A stretch of DNA of 64,000 nucleotides, from assembly GCA_025355505.1 (NCBI GenBank), contig JANXZM010000051.1, forward strand, positions 52,641 through 116,640, read 5' to 3'. The position numbers and the translations under genes are program-made. This stretch comes from Acidobacteriaceae bacterium (GTDB lineage: Bacteria > Acidobacteriota > Terriglobia > Terriglobales > Acidobacteriaceae). The notes beneath the pieces are model-generated. The model was not told the DNA's origin. It ran no database searches and was given only the letters and a program-made list of their open reading frames with translations. The stretch's first letter is position 1, and every line of letters begins with the position of its first letter. Shown in pieces: positions 17,448 to 27,180 of the stretch.

Positions 17448-19808
17448 CTAGAACCGATACAGGTACGAAGCCTTCACGAAGAAGTTGCTGCGGTCGTTGA
17501 GCAATGGTCCGCCTTCAGCGTGTAGCAGTTGTCCGCTTCCGCCGGTTCCCAGGGGCAAGGTCAGATTCTCCAGATTGCTGTTGTATCCCACGTAAATCGC
17601 CGTGCTCGGATGCACGAGATAGGTGACCAGAAAGTCGGCGTTGAAGTTTTTGGTGGTCTGCAGGGCAGTGAAATACGGATTCGCCAACACCGTGTTGTAC
17701 TCGCCGATGAAGCGCAAGGAAAGTTCCCTGGTGAACTGATAGTTCCACTTGCTTCGGAGGATGTGGTTGTTGACGGCGCCGAACGAGCCATCCAGACTGT
17801 GCAGGCGGAACATGATGTAGGTGTTGTCGATCTTGAGCGCCCGGCTCGGACGGACCGTGATGTTCACGTTGGCGCTGGTGCGCCGCGCCAGAAACGGAGT
17901 GATCGGAAACTGAGACAGCATCTGTATGTTGGGCGCGTCGTAGTTCAAGCGCGTGCCAAAGCGATAATCGGCGTGCAACGAGACTCTGCGAAAGAAATTC
18001 GTATCCAGCGTAAGGTCCGTGGTGTGTCGGACATATTTTTGGATGTTGTTGAGCGCGGAGAAATCCTGTGGCCGCAGCCGTTCCATTTCCTGCGCATACA
18101 AAGCGGTCAAGAACGTCTGTCCGATCAGTTCCACTTGCAGGGACGGGAAGTAACCTGAATTGAGGCGATTTCCTTCGTGATCGTAGGTTTGGTAGGTTTG
18201 AAACTTTGGTCCCCATGCAATCAAGTGCTTGCCTTCGGGGCGGAAGGTGTACTGCACCCGCTGAAACAGGTTGCGGATATCCGGCTGTGGATCGAAACCC
18301 GTCAGCGCGCGGAAATTGGGGCTCCGGTCGGCATAGTCCAGAAAGTAGTGGAGCTTGAGCCCGTCCCGCTGCAAGACGACTTCCGCGGCGTTGCCGGCCT
18401 GATAACGTCCGGTGGTGCTGAACTGGTTGAAGGTGCCGTCCGCGGGATTGATGGTAGCGCTGAAGACCCCCTGCGCATTCAGCGCCCAGTTGTCATTGAT
18501 CTTGAACCGCCCGTCAACGCTGCCGACCCGGTTGAAGAACCCGTTGACCTCGCGGTCGGCGTAGAGCACTCCGATGGAGGATTGATTGCCGATATCGCGG
18601 CTGACCCGTCCCACCGCAAAAAGCGCGTGCCGGCCAAACAGGGGACTGTTGGCCGCCACCTGCTCCCCCGGTGAGGTGGTGTCGGCTACCAGAAATCCTG
18701 CCGCCCACGGCCCGTCCTTGCCGGTCATGCGCACGCCCCACTTCGGGTCGGCAATCCGGCGGGTGAAGGCGAGGTTGATGGGCGTCTGGAAATAATTCGC
18801 ATTCTCCTGAAAAAAGGGCCGCGTCTCCGGAAATAAAACCTCGAAACGCTGGTTAACGGTAACCTGCGGCTGATCGGATTCGATCTGGCTGAAGTCGGGA
18901 TTGGCGGTCGCGTCGATGACGAACTTATCTTTGAGCACGAGCTTTGCATCCAGGCCCATCTGCCCAAACGCGGTTCGCTGGGAATAAAAAACATGGGCGG
19001 GATCGTTCAGGTCAAGTTCCTTGAACGAGCGGGCGATGCCATAGGGTATGAGCTGAAAGTTGCGGCCCGGCGAAATATTTTCCATCCCAGTGGCATGGCC
19101 GGCCTGGTTCAGCCGACCCAGAATGCGGCTGGAATATTGGGGCCAGAATGCTTGTTCATTTTTTCGCGGAATGTCGCGCGCCAGCAGGATGCCCCAGGTT
19201 TGCGGATCGCTTGAAGCAAAGCGCAGGCTGCGGAAGGGAATCGCCATCCACGTCAGGTATCCGCGATCGGTGACCCGGCCGGCGGTATTCCAAACGGTGT
19301 CAAACGAGAAATCGAAATCGGTTTGAGGGTCGGGGCCTTCGGTCCACAAGGCATCGGCTTGTACGCCGAGGGGGTTCGAAAAAAAAGCGTAGGCGCGCCG
19401 GTGATCGTTGAAGGTGTCGAGCATGAGTTCGACAAAGTCGTCATCGAAAACGTCCTCACGGCGCGACAAGCGGGCTCGCACTTGCCGCGGATCGCTGTCG
19501 AAACAGACAAAAATCGCGTACAGGTTCTTGTCGTCGTAACCGAAATAGGCCTCGGTCCGCTCGGTGACGGGAGCGCCGTCGCTGGGCACCCGTTGCCGAA
19601 AGCCCTGCACCTTTGCGAGTTTGCCTTGCCACTGGGGCGCGGGCTCCATGGTGAGGAAGTCCTCAAGTTGGGGTGGACTGGCGACGCGTGGAATATGAAT
19701 GCTGATGAATTCGGGCGTCTGGGCGAAAAGTGCCGGGGCAAGAAAAAGACAAGGCGCTGCGCACACCAGCAGCAGCCACAGCCGTCGATAGTTTATTTTA
19801 GCGATCAA
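17448..19808 (-). CDS. DUF5916 outer-membrane barrel with CBM9-like domain
   Basis: 786 residues from TTG 19806-19808, with AAGG seven bases upstream. A signal peptide (about 1-29) is followed by a carbohydrate-binding family 9-like domain (about 50-230; DDKNLYAIFVCFDSD, DDDFVELMLDTF). The rest is a large beta-rich region with alternating strands, as in DUF5916 barrels. It ends in aromatic YLYRF, consistent with BAM recognition. The ligand is unknown; the CBM9-like domain suggests a polymer or glycan. No TonB box or SusD neighbour was seen. Confidence 0.85.
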   Translation of the reverse strand: MIAKINYRRLWLLLVCAAPCLFLAPALFAQTPEFISIHIPRVASPPQLEDFLTMEPAPQWQGKLAKVQGFRQRVPSDGAPVTERTEAYFGYDDKNLYAIFVCFDSDPRQVRARLSRREDVFDDDFVELMLDTFNDHRRAYAFFSNPLGVQADALWTEGPDPQTDFDFSFDTVWNTAGRVTDRGYLTWMAIPFRSLRFASSDPQTWGILLARDIPRKNEQAFWPQYSSRILGRLNQAGHATGMENISPGRNFQLIPYGIARSFKELDLNDPAHVFYSQRTAFGQMGLDAKLVLKDKFVIDATANPDFSQIESDQPQVTVNQRFEVLFPETRPFFQENANYFQTPINLAFTRRIADPKWGVRMTGKDGPWAAGFLVADTTSPGEQVAANSPLFGRHALFAVGRVSRDIGNQSSIGVLYADREVNGFFNRVGSVDGRFKINDNWALNAQGVFSATINPADGTFNQFSTTGRYQAGNAAEVVLQRDGLKLHYFLDYADRSPNFRALTGFDPQPDIRNLFQRVQYTFRPEGKHLIAWGPKFQTYQTYDHEGNRLNSGYFPSLQVELIGQTFLTALYAQEMERLRPQDFSALNNIQKYVRHTTDLTLDTNFFRRVSLHADYRFGTRLNYDAPNIQMLSQFPITPFLARRTSANVNITVRPSRALKIDNTYIMFRLHSLDGSFGAVNNHILRSKWNYQFTRELSLRFIGEYNTVLANPYFTALQTTKNFNADFLVTYLVHPSTAIYVGYNSNLENLTLPLGTGGSGQLLHAEGGPLLNDRSNFFVKASYLYRF

Positions 19809-20081
19809 TTCGATGCCTTAAATGTCTAGCCTTAGACGGCTGAGCGTTCCGTCGGTGAGCAAACCGGAGAGCGCCTTGACCGGGCTCCGTCCATCGCGGA
19901 GGCGGCCCGTCCATTCCATCACAATTATAAGTAAGCTGCATCACAGCGCAGGCCGGCTGGATTGGTGGATGATAGCGAAAGGCCGGCTGCAAGCCGGCGA
20001 TCCCGGGTTGATTCCGGTTCCGGGGACGATGTGGCCGTCATGGAATCGAAACCAGCGTCCGGCAAAACGTGGAGTAGTGGA

Positions 20082-20303
20082 ATGTCGATAGAACTTCATC
20101 TGACCGCAGCCATGAGCCGTGATCAAGCCGAGCCCCTCACCGTGGCGCAGAAAGAAGCGCTGCAGCGCGCAGTCGCCAAGGTTGTCGCGTTGGGGGCACA
20201 GGTAGGAGTTAGCGCAGATCAGATGATTCAGTTGCTGCAGTCGGGCCTGACCGTCGGCGAACTGCTGGAGTATCTGACGGCTCGGACGGGAGAAGTTGCC
20301 TGA
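20082..20303 (+). CDS. Small conserved-looking helical protein
   Basis: 73 residues from ATG 20082, chosen because GGAG sits seven bases upstream; an in-frame ATG at 20040 is the alternative. The sequence is soluble and helical (VAQKEALQRAVAKVVALGAQ ... ADQMIQLLQSGLTVGELLEY). The C-terminal part resembles a short dimerisation or HTH-like helix pair. No named family recognised. It precedes an exported-protein gene by 150 bp. Confidence 0.6.
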   Translation: MSIELHLTAAMSRDQAEPLTVAQKEALQRAVAKVVALGAQVGVSADQMIQLLQSGLTVGELLEYLTARTGEVA

Positions 20304-20313
20304 AGTAGAGCCA

Positions 20314-20400
20314 AGTTTCAAAGTTTCAAGGTTTGAATGTTTCAAGGTCCGCCGATGCCGGATGCCGGTGCAGAGCTGGAGACTCTGAAACCTTGAAACC
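20314..20400. repeat. GTTTCAAGGTTT-type inverted repeat
   Basis: AGTTTCAAAGTTTCAAGG on one side and CTGAAACCTTGAAACCC on the other form an imperfect inverted repeat after the small gene. A related copy is at 27101-27174. Confidence 0.6.
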
Positions 20401-20456
20401 CGATGCTGAGATTTTAAGTGTTTGCCGCCGGGCTTGCGATTGGGTAATCTCTAGCG

Positions 20457-21281
20457 ATGCCAATTCGCCAAGGAATCAGCATCTCTCTAACGAAGCTCGT
20501 CAGGCAATCCAACCGTGTGTTCTGCCTACGCCCGCCGCTGCGCGCATTGATTGCTCTTGGAGCGATCGCGTGTTGCTCGACAACTGGAGCAATCGCGCAG
20601 GAAACGCCGAAGCCGCAGACTCCGGCCGGCACTTCATCGGCTGGCCAAACTCGGAGTCGTCCGTCGAAGGTGCCGGGCGTGGGCTTGTACAATCTGCTGC
20701 AAGAGAAGTCCATCGTTTTCCCCAACATCGCTTCCAGCACGGAGCGATTTTCGGCGGGGCAAAAATTTCAATTGTTCGTAAACAACAGCATCTCTGTCAA
20801 CGCGCTGGTAACCGCGGCCGCGGGTTCGGCGATCAGCCAGGCGAATAACTCGCCCACTGGATTCGGGCAGGGCTGGGATGCATACGGCAAGCGCTTCGGA
20901 TCCTCCATGGCAACCTCCGCATCCAGCGAATTCTTCGGAACGTTTATCCTGGCGGCCGCGCTGCACCAGGATCCCCGTTTCTATTCGGAGGTCAATCCCA
21001 GCTTTGGTCACGCCGTGAAGTATTCGGTGCAACGGGTTTTTGTCACGCGCAACGATGACGGGCGCGACGTCGCCAACTGGTCCGGGCTGGTGGGGCCAGC
21101 GATGGCGGAGGGGCTGGCGAACGTGTACTGGCCGGATCGGAACCGCACCGTCGGAGATACCCTCATGCGCTATGGTCTGGATATAGCGACCAAAGCGGGT
21201 GGGAACGTGCTCCGCGAGTACTGGCCGGTGTTTTACGGCAAGGTCCGCCACGTTTCCCGGACGACCACCGGACATAACTGA
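20457..21281 (+). CDS. Exported protein of unknown function, acidobacterial type
   Basis: 274 residues. A signal sequence lies at about 26-48 (LRALIALGAIACCSTTGAIAQ). The mature part has a Pro/Thr linker, then ASTERFSAGQKFQLFVNNS, AYGKRFGSSMATSASSEFFG and ALHQDPRFYSEVNPS, a pattern I associate with acidobacterial hypothetical proteins near the outer membrane. No catalytic motif is visible. It is followed by a barrel-protein gene on the same strand after 110 bp. Confidence 0.75.
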   Translation: MPIRQGISISLTKLVRQSNRVFCLRPPLRALIALGAIACCSTTGAIAQETPKPQTPAGTSSAGQTRSRPSKVPGVGLYNLLQEKSIVFPNIASSTERFSAGQKFQLFVNNSISVNALVTAAAGSAISQANNSPTGFGQGWDAYGKRFGSSMATSASSEFFGTFILAAALHQDPRFYSEVNPSFGHAVKYSVQRVFVTRNDDGRDVANWSGLVGPAMAEGLANVYWPDRNRTVGDTLMRYGLDIATKAGGNVLREYWPVFYGKVRHVSRTTTGHN

Positions 21282-21391
21282 CCGGGGAAAAGGCTGGCTT
21301 TTTTTTGGCATGCGCATCTAAGTGGAAAGCATGCGGTCGTGGCCGAGCTACGGCAGAGCAGGCGTGGTTTTACGAAACAGGAGAATCGAGA

Positions 21392-22042
21392 TTGAGGAAT
21401 CGGATACTGTTTTTGCTGGTTTTTTGCGGGCTTGTCGGGTGGGCTTCGGCACAATCGAATTTCAATCGTTTTAACTTTACCGTTGGCGGCGGACTGGGCA
21501 TTGGCCGTGGCGAGGTCGCTGCGTTTGCCGGAAACTCTTATCATGGCGAGGCCGGAGGCGGCGTGAACTTCAGCCGCATGTTCGGTGTGGATGCCGAATA
21601 CATGTACTACGGCCTCGGATTACGACCCAGCGTGAGCCAGAGTCGGAGTCTGAACGACGCCAGCGGAAATCTGCAGTCGGTAAGCCTGAACGGCATCGTC
21701 AACGCGCCGCTGCATAGAAAATTCGGCGCATACGGAATTCTCGGCGTCGGTTTTTATCGGCGCAGCGTTTCGGCAAACCGCCAGCTGCTTACGCCCCCCC
21801 TGCTGTGCCAGGATGTTTGGACCCGCTGGTGGGGCATTAACTGCTTCAATGGCGGCGTCCAAGGCCAGCAAACGCTGTCATCGTTTTCCAAGGATGCGGG
21901 CGGCTTCAACTTTGGGGGAGGAGTCACCTACCGGCTGAAGCATCCTCACGCCAAGGTCTTCCTCGAAGGCCGCTACCATCGCGCGTATCAAAGCGACGGA
22001 AAGACCATCGTTATGCCCATCACGGTGGGGCTGCGCTGGTGA
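21392..22042 (+). CDS. Outer-membrane beta-barrel protein
   Basis: 216 residues from TTG 21392, with AGGAG eight bases upstream. The signal peptide is LRNRILFLLVFCGLVGWASA. The mature part alternates hydrophobic and polar residues in strands (FNFTVGGGLGIGRGE, AGGGVNFSRMFGVDAEYMYY, FGAYGILGVGFYRRSV, FNFGGGVTYRLKH), as in OmpA/OprF-like 8-strand barrels. It ends VGLRW with a terminal aromatic. Role unknown. Confidence 0.8.
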   Translation: MRNRILFLLVFCGLVGWASAQSNFNRFNFTVGGGLGIGRGEVAAFAGNSYHGEAGGGVNFSRMFGVDAEYMYYGLGLRPSVSQSRSLNDASGNLQSVSLNGIVNAPLHRKFGAYGILGVGFYRRSVSANRQLLTPPLLCQDVWTRWWGINCFNGGVQGQQTLSSFSKDAGGFNFGGGVTYRLKHPHAKVFLEGRYHRAYQSDGKTIVMPITVGLRW

Positions 22043-22164
22043 ACGCGGAATAAATGTTGGCGGCCAGAATTTCTGACGGCCAGCCGCACAGAGGCAAGAT
22101 TCCTCGTTTCAGCGTTCCGGTCAGCTTTCCGGTGAACGCCCTAATGTCCCCGATGAAAACGACA

Positions 22165-22185
22165 GCGAGGCGGGGCTAGCCTCGC
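22165..22185. repeat. GCGAGGC/GCCTCGC palindrome
   Basis: 7-bp arms around GGGGCTA, directly before the stop of the convergent membrane spermidine-synthase-like gene. It could serve as a terminator for both flanking genes. Confidence 0.6.
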
Positions 22186-22187
22186 CT

Positions 22188-24413
22188 CTACGGTTGGCTT
22201 CGATCGGGGCTGATTGAGGCGGCGGGGCGGGGGAGTCCGAGGAAGCCCGCGGCGGCGAGGGAGTACAACAGAGCGGCTGCCAGCAGGAGCGCTTTCATCC
22301 CGATGATGAGCGACAGGTTTTCCAGGAGGCCACCGACGACGGCTCCGAGCATGTTGGCGCCGAGGGCGGCGGCAGGGGAGGCAGTAGAGCGGAATTCAGA
22401 GGCGAACAGTAAACCGGCAAAGAAAACCGGGATGGCGAAGACGATGGCGGCGAAGGAGCCGACCAGGGCCGCCGAACCGGGAATGCGGTTGAAGGGCACG
22501 AAGTAGGCGCAGGCGATGCCGCCGAGGATGCCGATCAGAGTCCAGGAGCGAGGCCACGAGGGGCGTTGTTTCTGTCGTTCGATGACGAAGTTGGCGAGCA
22601 GAAGCGCCGAGAGAATGGCGGCAATCACGATCCCGTTGACCTGCCATGTCGTCCCAAAATACAAAGCCAGACGGCTGACAACCTGCGTTTCCAGGAGCAG
22701 GAATCCGGCGCCCATGCTGAAGAAAAAGAGTGAAGGAACGCGGGTGCGGGCTTCGGGAATCTGGAAATAGAAGACGGCCGCAAGCAAAATGACGAGGGCG
22801 CTAAGCAAATAGAAGATGCTCGGAATCCAGTGTCCCTGGTGGTAGAGATAAGGCCAGTCGTCGGTGGTGACGGCGACTTCGGGCATGGCGAGAAACGTCG
22901 GCTGCCGGGCATCGACAAACTGACGCAAGCGAGGGTCGGCGGCAAGGCTGGTTTCCACCTGGGTTGAGGTTGAGACGGCAAAGCAGACGGCGGACGTGGT
23001 GTAGCTGGACGACGCGAGGAAAACCACGGGAGCTTTCCCGAAGGTGCGGGTCAGCATTTCGGCCAGGCGTCGTCCCACAAAACTATGACTGACGTAGAAC
23101 TTGAGAAACAGAACGCCGCCGGGTGCGAGGAGCGCGCGCGCTTCGCGGAAAGACTCTTCGGTATAGACGAAGTTGTCGAGGCGCATGTTGGAATAATCGG
23201 AAAGCTGAGTGTGGGAATCGAGCAATCCGAAAAGGATGAGGTCGTAACGGGCAGGGGTGCGCTTCATGAAGGCGCGGGCATCGGTGAGGTGGGCGGAGAC
23301 GCGAGGATCGTCGTACGGGCGCTCGGGATGGCGATGGCGGCCGAGATCGAGAATTTTGGGGTCGATTTCGACGGCGTCGACGGAGCGGCTCTGATGGCGT
23401 AGAGCGCCCGCCACGTCGTTGCCCGTGCCCGAGCCGACGATCAGGACTTTTGGATTTGGGGACGCGAAACGGAAGGGCAGATTGTAGGGATTCTCGTCGG
23501 GCGCTTCGGTCAACAATCCGGGGTGGCGAGCCAGAAAATCGGGCGAGAGATTCACAATTGTCTGGTAGCCGGCGTGGTTGACCCGAATCTCGGTGCCGAA
23601 AAGTTCGCCGTCGGGGAAATACTTGTCTTCGACCGCGATCTGCTGGTAGGGAGTCCAGAGATTGAAGCGGTGCGGAGTGGAAGGATCGATAAGCAGGAAC
23701 GCCACGGGAACGACGGCAGCAGCGAGCCGGATAGTGTCGCTCCGATTGGATGGTAGCAACGCCATGCCCGCCAGCACGATGGTGAACCATACCGCGGGGG
23801 GCAGAGCCAGCCAGGACACGGCAAAGAATGCGAGGATGCCGACCAGACTACCGGCGAGGTTCCAGGAGTAGCCGTAAAGCGGGCGCGGGGCCAGTTCGAT
23901 CTGGCGGCTTACAGTTTGTCCGATGGGGATAAAAATGTAAGTTATGAGTAATAGCAGGATGGTGGTTACAACCACTGCCAGAAGAAAGCCGGCGGTATCG
24001 CGGGTGGTGCCGGTTGCCCATATCTCGATGTCCTGCGCCGCCCCGAGGTATTGCGAGAGGCTCTCCATGATCTGCGGGCCGCGCCAGGGGAGACGAACGA
24101 TGACGATCAATCCGAGCAGAGCGGTGGCGGCGGTTCGCCAGCGGGGGCGTTGGCGAGCCAGCGCGCAGCCTAGCCCGAAGCCCAGGAAGCAAAGCAGAAG
24201 CGCCAGGTTTTTTACATAGGCAAATACGCGGATCTCGGTGGCGACCCAGCGGATGAGGGCGAGTTCCGTGAAGAGGGTGAGCGCGCTGGCCAAAAACAGC
24301 GTGGAGAGATTCCAGCGGTCGGGCAGGTCGGAGGCCTGAGTGCGCGGCTTGATTAGACGATAACCGGCCAGGACTACGACGGCCAGAATGAAGCCTGATA
24401 TGCGCAGGGACAT
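22188..24413 (-). CDS. Membrane protein with spermidine-synthase-like domain
   Basis: 741 residues. Several transmembrane helices surround a central SAM-dependent domain (about 290-490): KVLIVGSGTGNDVAGAL (GxGxG SAM site), VDAVEIDPKILDLGR (acidic residue after strand 2), then YDLILFGLLDSH and NFVYTEESFREARALLAPGG. The polyamine-synthase fold is clear, but the canonical DxxD aminopropyl pocket is not obvious. Fusions of this kind are widespread; the substrate is unknown. A small-molecule or lipid transfer at the membrane is possible. Confidence 0.8.
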   Translation of the reverse strand: MSLRISGFILAVVVLAGYRLIKPRTQASDLPDRWNLSTLFLASALTLFTELALIRWVATEIRVFAYVKNLALLLCFLGFGLGCALARQRPRWRTAATALLGLIVIVRLPWRGPQIMESLSQYLGAAQDIEIWATGTTRDTAGFLLAVVVTTILLLLITYIFIPIGQTVSRQIELAPRPLYGYSWNLAGSLVGILAFFAVSWLALPPAVWFTIVLAGMALLPSNRSDTIRLAAAVVPVAFLLIDPSTPHRFNLWTPYQQIAVEDKYFPDGELFGTEIRVNHAGYQTIVNLSPDFLARHPGLLTEAPDENPYNLPFRFASPNPKVLIVGSGTGNDVAGALRHQSRSVDAVEIDPKILDLGRHRHPERPYDDPRVSAHLTDARAFMKRTPARYDLILFGLLDSHTQLSDYSNMRLDNFVYTEESFREARALLAPGGVLFLKFYVSHSFVGRRLAEMLTRTFGKAPVVFLASSSYTTSAVCFAVSTSTQVETSLAADPRLRQFVDARQPTFLAMPEVAVTTDDWPYLYHQGHWIPSIFYLLSALVILLAAVFYFQIPEARTRVPSLFFFSMGAGFLLLETQVVSRLALYFGTTWQVNGIVIAAILSALLLANFVIERQKQRPSWPRSWTLIGILGGIACAYFVPFNRIPGSAALVGSFAAIVFAIPVFFAGLLFASEFRSTASPAAALGANMLGAVVGGLLENLSLIIGMKALLLAAALLYSLAAAGFLGLPRPAASISPDRSQP

Positions 24414-24485
24414 TGGGCAATCCGTTCGTTGAGGAAAGAGCGCAACAGAATAACACGAGGGGGTAAGGAGAGTTACACGCGAAAC

Positions 24486-24503
24486 GCGGACAAGAGTGTC
24501 CGC
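24486..24503. repeat. REP-like palindrome, family A (copy 4)
   Basis: GCGGACA-AGAG-TGTCCGC followed by GCCACAC, between the M16 peptidase gene stop and the upstream end of the membrane spermidine-synthase-like gene. Confidence 0.85.
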
Positions 24504-24516
24504 GCCACACGAAACC

Positions 24517-25794
24517 TCAGCAGGTTAGCTGGTCGCGGGTTAGTTTCAGGCCGGTCAGGTTGCCGAGAATAGTTACGGCGATCTGCTCGGTGCGGAAAAA
24601 TTCTTCGGCGGCTTGCTGCAGATCTTCTATGGTGACGGCTTCGATGCGTTCGATGAGTTCGTCGAGGCCATAGAAATGGTCGTAATACATTTCCTGGCGG
24701 GCGAGGTTCGACATTCGCGCGGTCGAAGATTCGAGCGAGAGCATGAGGCTGCCTTTGAGCTGGTCCTTGGAACGGCGCAGTTCTTCTTCGGGGACGGGCG
24801 TGGTTTTCAGGTTGCGGAATTCCGCGATGACGCACTCGACAACTTTGATGGCCGACTCGCGCGAAGTGCCCGCGTAAACGCACATGGAGCCGGTATCGCG
24901 GTAGGGGTTCAGGTCGCTGTAGATGGAGTAGGCGAGCCCCTGGCGTTCGCGGATATTTTGGAACAGGCGCGAGCTCATGCCGCCTCCTAGCAGGGTATTC
25001 AAGATGTAGGAAGCGTAGCGGCGTTCGTGGGCCATGGGATGCGAGGGGACGCCGATGCAGATCTGGACCTGCTCCAACGATTTCTTATTGCGCAGGTTGA
25101 TGCGGGAGAAAGTCTTGGGCTGGGGCGAGTGCAAGCCGTTTTTGGCCGCCTTCACGTGTTCGAAATGTTTCGCGACGAGTTCGACAAAGTGCTGGTGATC
25201 GAGATTGCCGGCCGCGCTAAGGATAAGATTGCCGGGTGCGAAGTGGTGTCCATAGAAGCGGGAGACTACCGGCCGGTCGAATTTTTTTACGGTCTCGCGC
25301 GTACCCAGGATGGGCAGACCGAGGGCGTGGTCCTTCCAGAAACTTTGGGTGAAGATTTCGTGGACGAGGTAGTCCGGATTATCCTGATCCATTTTTATTT
25401 CTTCGAGAATCACGCCGCGCTCGCGCGCGATATCGCCGGCATCGAAGACGGGATGAAGAACCAGATCGCTGAGCACATCCATGGCAAGCGGAAGGTGCTC
25501 GTCGAGGACTTTGATGTTGAAGCAGATGCATTCTTTCGCCGTGAAAGCATCCATATTGCCGCCGATCGAATCGACCTGGCGGGCGATGGCCTCGGCGCTG
25601 CGGTTCTCCGTGCCCTTGAACACCATGTGCTCGATGAAGTGCGAGATGCCATTCCATTCCGATTCTTCGTCGCGCGACCCCGACTTGAGCCAGATGCCGA
25701 TGGCGACGGAGCGCAGGTGAGCCATCTGCTCGGTGATGACGGTCAGGCCGTTGGGCAGAACTTGACGACGAATGCTGCGGGTCTCTTTTACCAT
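24517..25794 (-). CDS. M16 family zinc metallopeptidase
   Basis: 425 residues. The inverted zinc motif HxxEH is present as HFIEHMVFKG, with the distal glutamate in the ECICFN region. NPYRDTGSMCVYAGTS matches the R/Y substrate motif region of processing-peptidase-like proteins. No signal peptide is visible, so it is probably cytoplasmic, like PqqL/YmxG-type proteins. The gene is divergent from rlmN. Confidence 0.92.
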   Translation of the reverse strand: MVKETRSIRRQVLPNGLTVITEQMAHLRSVAIGIWLKSGSRDEESEWNGISHFIEHMVFKGTENRSAEAIARQVDSIGGNMDAFTAKECICFNIKVLDEHLPLAMDVLSDLVLHPVFDAGDIARERGVILEEIKMDQDNPDYLVHEIFTQSFWKDHALGLPILGTRETVKKFDRPVVSRFYGHHFAPGNLILSAAGNLDHQHFVELVAKHFEHVKAAKNGLHSPQPKTFSRINLRNKKSLEQVQICIGVPSHPMAHERRYASYILNTLLGGGMSSRLFQNIRERQGLAYSIYSDLNPYRDTGSMCVYAGTSRESAIKVVECVIAEFRNLKTTPVPEEELRRSKDQLKGSLMLSLESSTARMSNLARQEMYYDHFYGLDELIERIEAVTIEDLQQAAEEFFRTEQIAVTILGNLTGLKLTRDQLTC

Positions 25795-25976
25795 AAGGCT
25801 TTTACCATAAATTTCCAGGCGGGTTGCTGGTGTTATTCTCCCACAATCCGGCGCGAGGCGACGGCGGTTGAAGTTTAGTTTTATTTTTGTTTCACTTACG
25901 GAGATTCTTCGGCATCATAATTTCGGGATTACACTCAAAGACGGGCGAGAACGCCCGCCGCTCCACCGGCAACTTA

Positions 25977-27092
25977 ATGCAAATCCCCTCCAATTCGCTG
26001 CTGGGACTTGATTTGCAGGAGCTTACGAACCTTGCGCTTGGATCGGGGCAGCCTGCTTACCGGGGCCAGCAGCTATTTGATGCGGTGTATCGGCAAAAGA
26101 TTGATCGCCTGGATGAGGTATCCACGCTGCCGCTGGAATATCGCGCTCGTCTGGCGCAGGAAGGCTGGGCGGTCGGGCTTCCGGCGATGGCGCGCAAGTT
26201 TGTTTCGAGCGACGGCACGGTGCGGTATCTGGTGGAACTGGCTGATGGCGAGACCGTGGAGACGGTCTGGATGCCGGAGGGAGATGGCGGGGAGAGCGGC
26301 GACGGAAGCGAAGCGGGGGATGAGATTGAGGGCGGGGCTGTGGCCGCGGCGTGGCGTCGGGCTACGATTTGCGTGTCGAGCCAGGTGGGATGCGCGGTGG
26401 GCTGCAAGTTTTGTTTTACGGCGCTGCTTGGAGTTAAGCGAAATCTGGAGGCGGGAGAGATCGTGGGGCAGATCGCCGCGGTGCTGCGGGAGCAGGGAGT
26501 GGATCCGCCGCTGCAGCGGGTCAACATCGTGTTCATGGGCATGGGCGAGCCTTTTTTGAATTATGAAAACTTGATGAAATCGGTGCGCCTGCTGGTGGAG
26601 GGTGTGGGGATTCCGGAGTCGCGGATGACGGTGTCGACGGCGGGGATCGTGCCGCGGATTCATGACTTCGGGCAGGAAGCGCTGCGGCCGAAGCTGGCGA
26701 TTTCCCTGAATGGATCCAACGATGCGTTGCGCAGCGAAGTGATGCCGCTGAACCGCAAATGGAATTTGGCAGATCTGATGAAAGCGGCGCGGGAGTTTCC
26801 GCTGCGAGCGCGGGAGCGGCTGACGTTTGAGTATGTGCTGCTGGCGGGTGTCAATGATGCTCCCGAGCAGGCGCGCGAGGTGGTGGAGTTGGTGCGTGGC
26901 ATAAGAGCAAAAATAAATTTGATAGCGCTGAATCCGGGGACGGAGTTGCCTTATCGGACGCCGGAGCAAGATCGGATATTTGCGTTCCAGCGGATATTGG
27001 TGGCGGCGGGCATTCCGACATTCGTGAGGCGTCCGCGTGGGCGGGACATTTTTGCGGCTTGCGGACAGTTGAAGAGGACGGTGGAGGTGTAA
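25977..27092 (+). CDS. rlmN: Radical-SAM rRNA/tRNA methyltransferase RlmN
   Basis: 371 residues from ATG 25977 (MQIPSNSLLGLDLQELTNLA). It methylates C2 of A2503 in 23S rRNA and A37 in some tRNAs. The radical-SAM motif CAVGCKFCFT, FMGMGEPFLN and the conserved C-terminal cysteine region (DIFAACGQLK) are present. An acidic Gly-rich insertion (EGDGGESGDGSEAGDEIEGG) lies just before the iron-sulfur domain, where most members have a short loop. No strong ribosome site precedes the start. Confidence 0.95.
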   Translation: MQIPSNSLLGLDLQELTNLALGSGQPAYRGQQLFDAVYRQKIDRLDEVSTLPLEYRARLAQEGWAVGLPAMARKFVSSDGTVRYLVELADGETVETVWMPEGDGGESGDGSEAGDEIEGGAVAAAWRRATICVSSQVGCAVGCKFCFTALLGVKRNLEAGEIVGQIAAVLREQGVDPPLQRVNIVFMGMGEPFLNYENLMKSVRLLVEGVGIPESRMTVSTAGIVPRIHDFGQEALRPKLAISLNGSNDALRSEVMPLNRKWNLADLMKAAREFPLRARERLTFEYVLLAGVNDAPEQAREVVELVRGIRAKINLIALNPGTELPYRTPEQDRIFAFQRILVAAGIPTFVRRPRGRDIFAACGQLKRTVEV

Positions 27093-27100
27093 AGGAGTGC

Positions 27101-27174
27101 TTTCAAAGTTTCAAAGAAAAAGCGTGTGTGGTTGAGTCCTTAACTTTGAAACCTTGAGCCCCTGAAACCTTGCC
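27101..27174. repeat. GTTTCAAGG-type inverted repeat
   Basis: TTTCAAAGTTTCAAAG and ACTTTGAAACCTTGAG...GAAACCTTG form an inverted repeat between the convergent rlmN and sensor-kinase genes, a plausible terminator. Related to 20314-20400. Confidence 0.55.
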
Positions 27175-27180
27175 TTGGAC

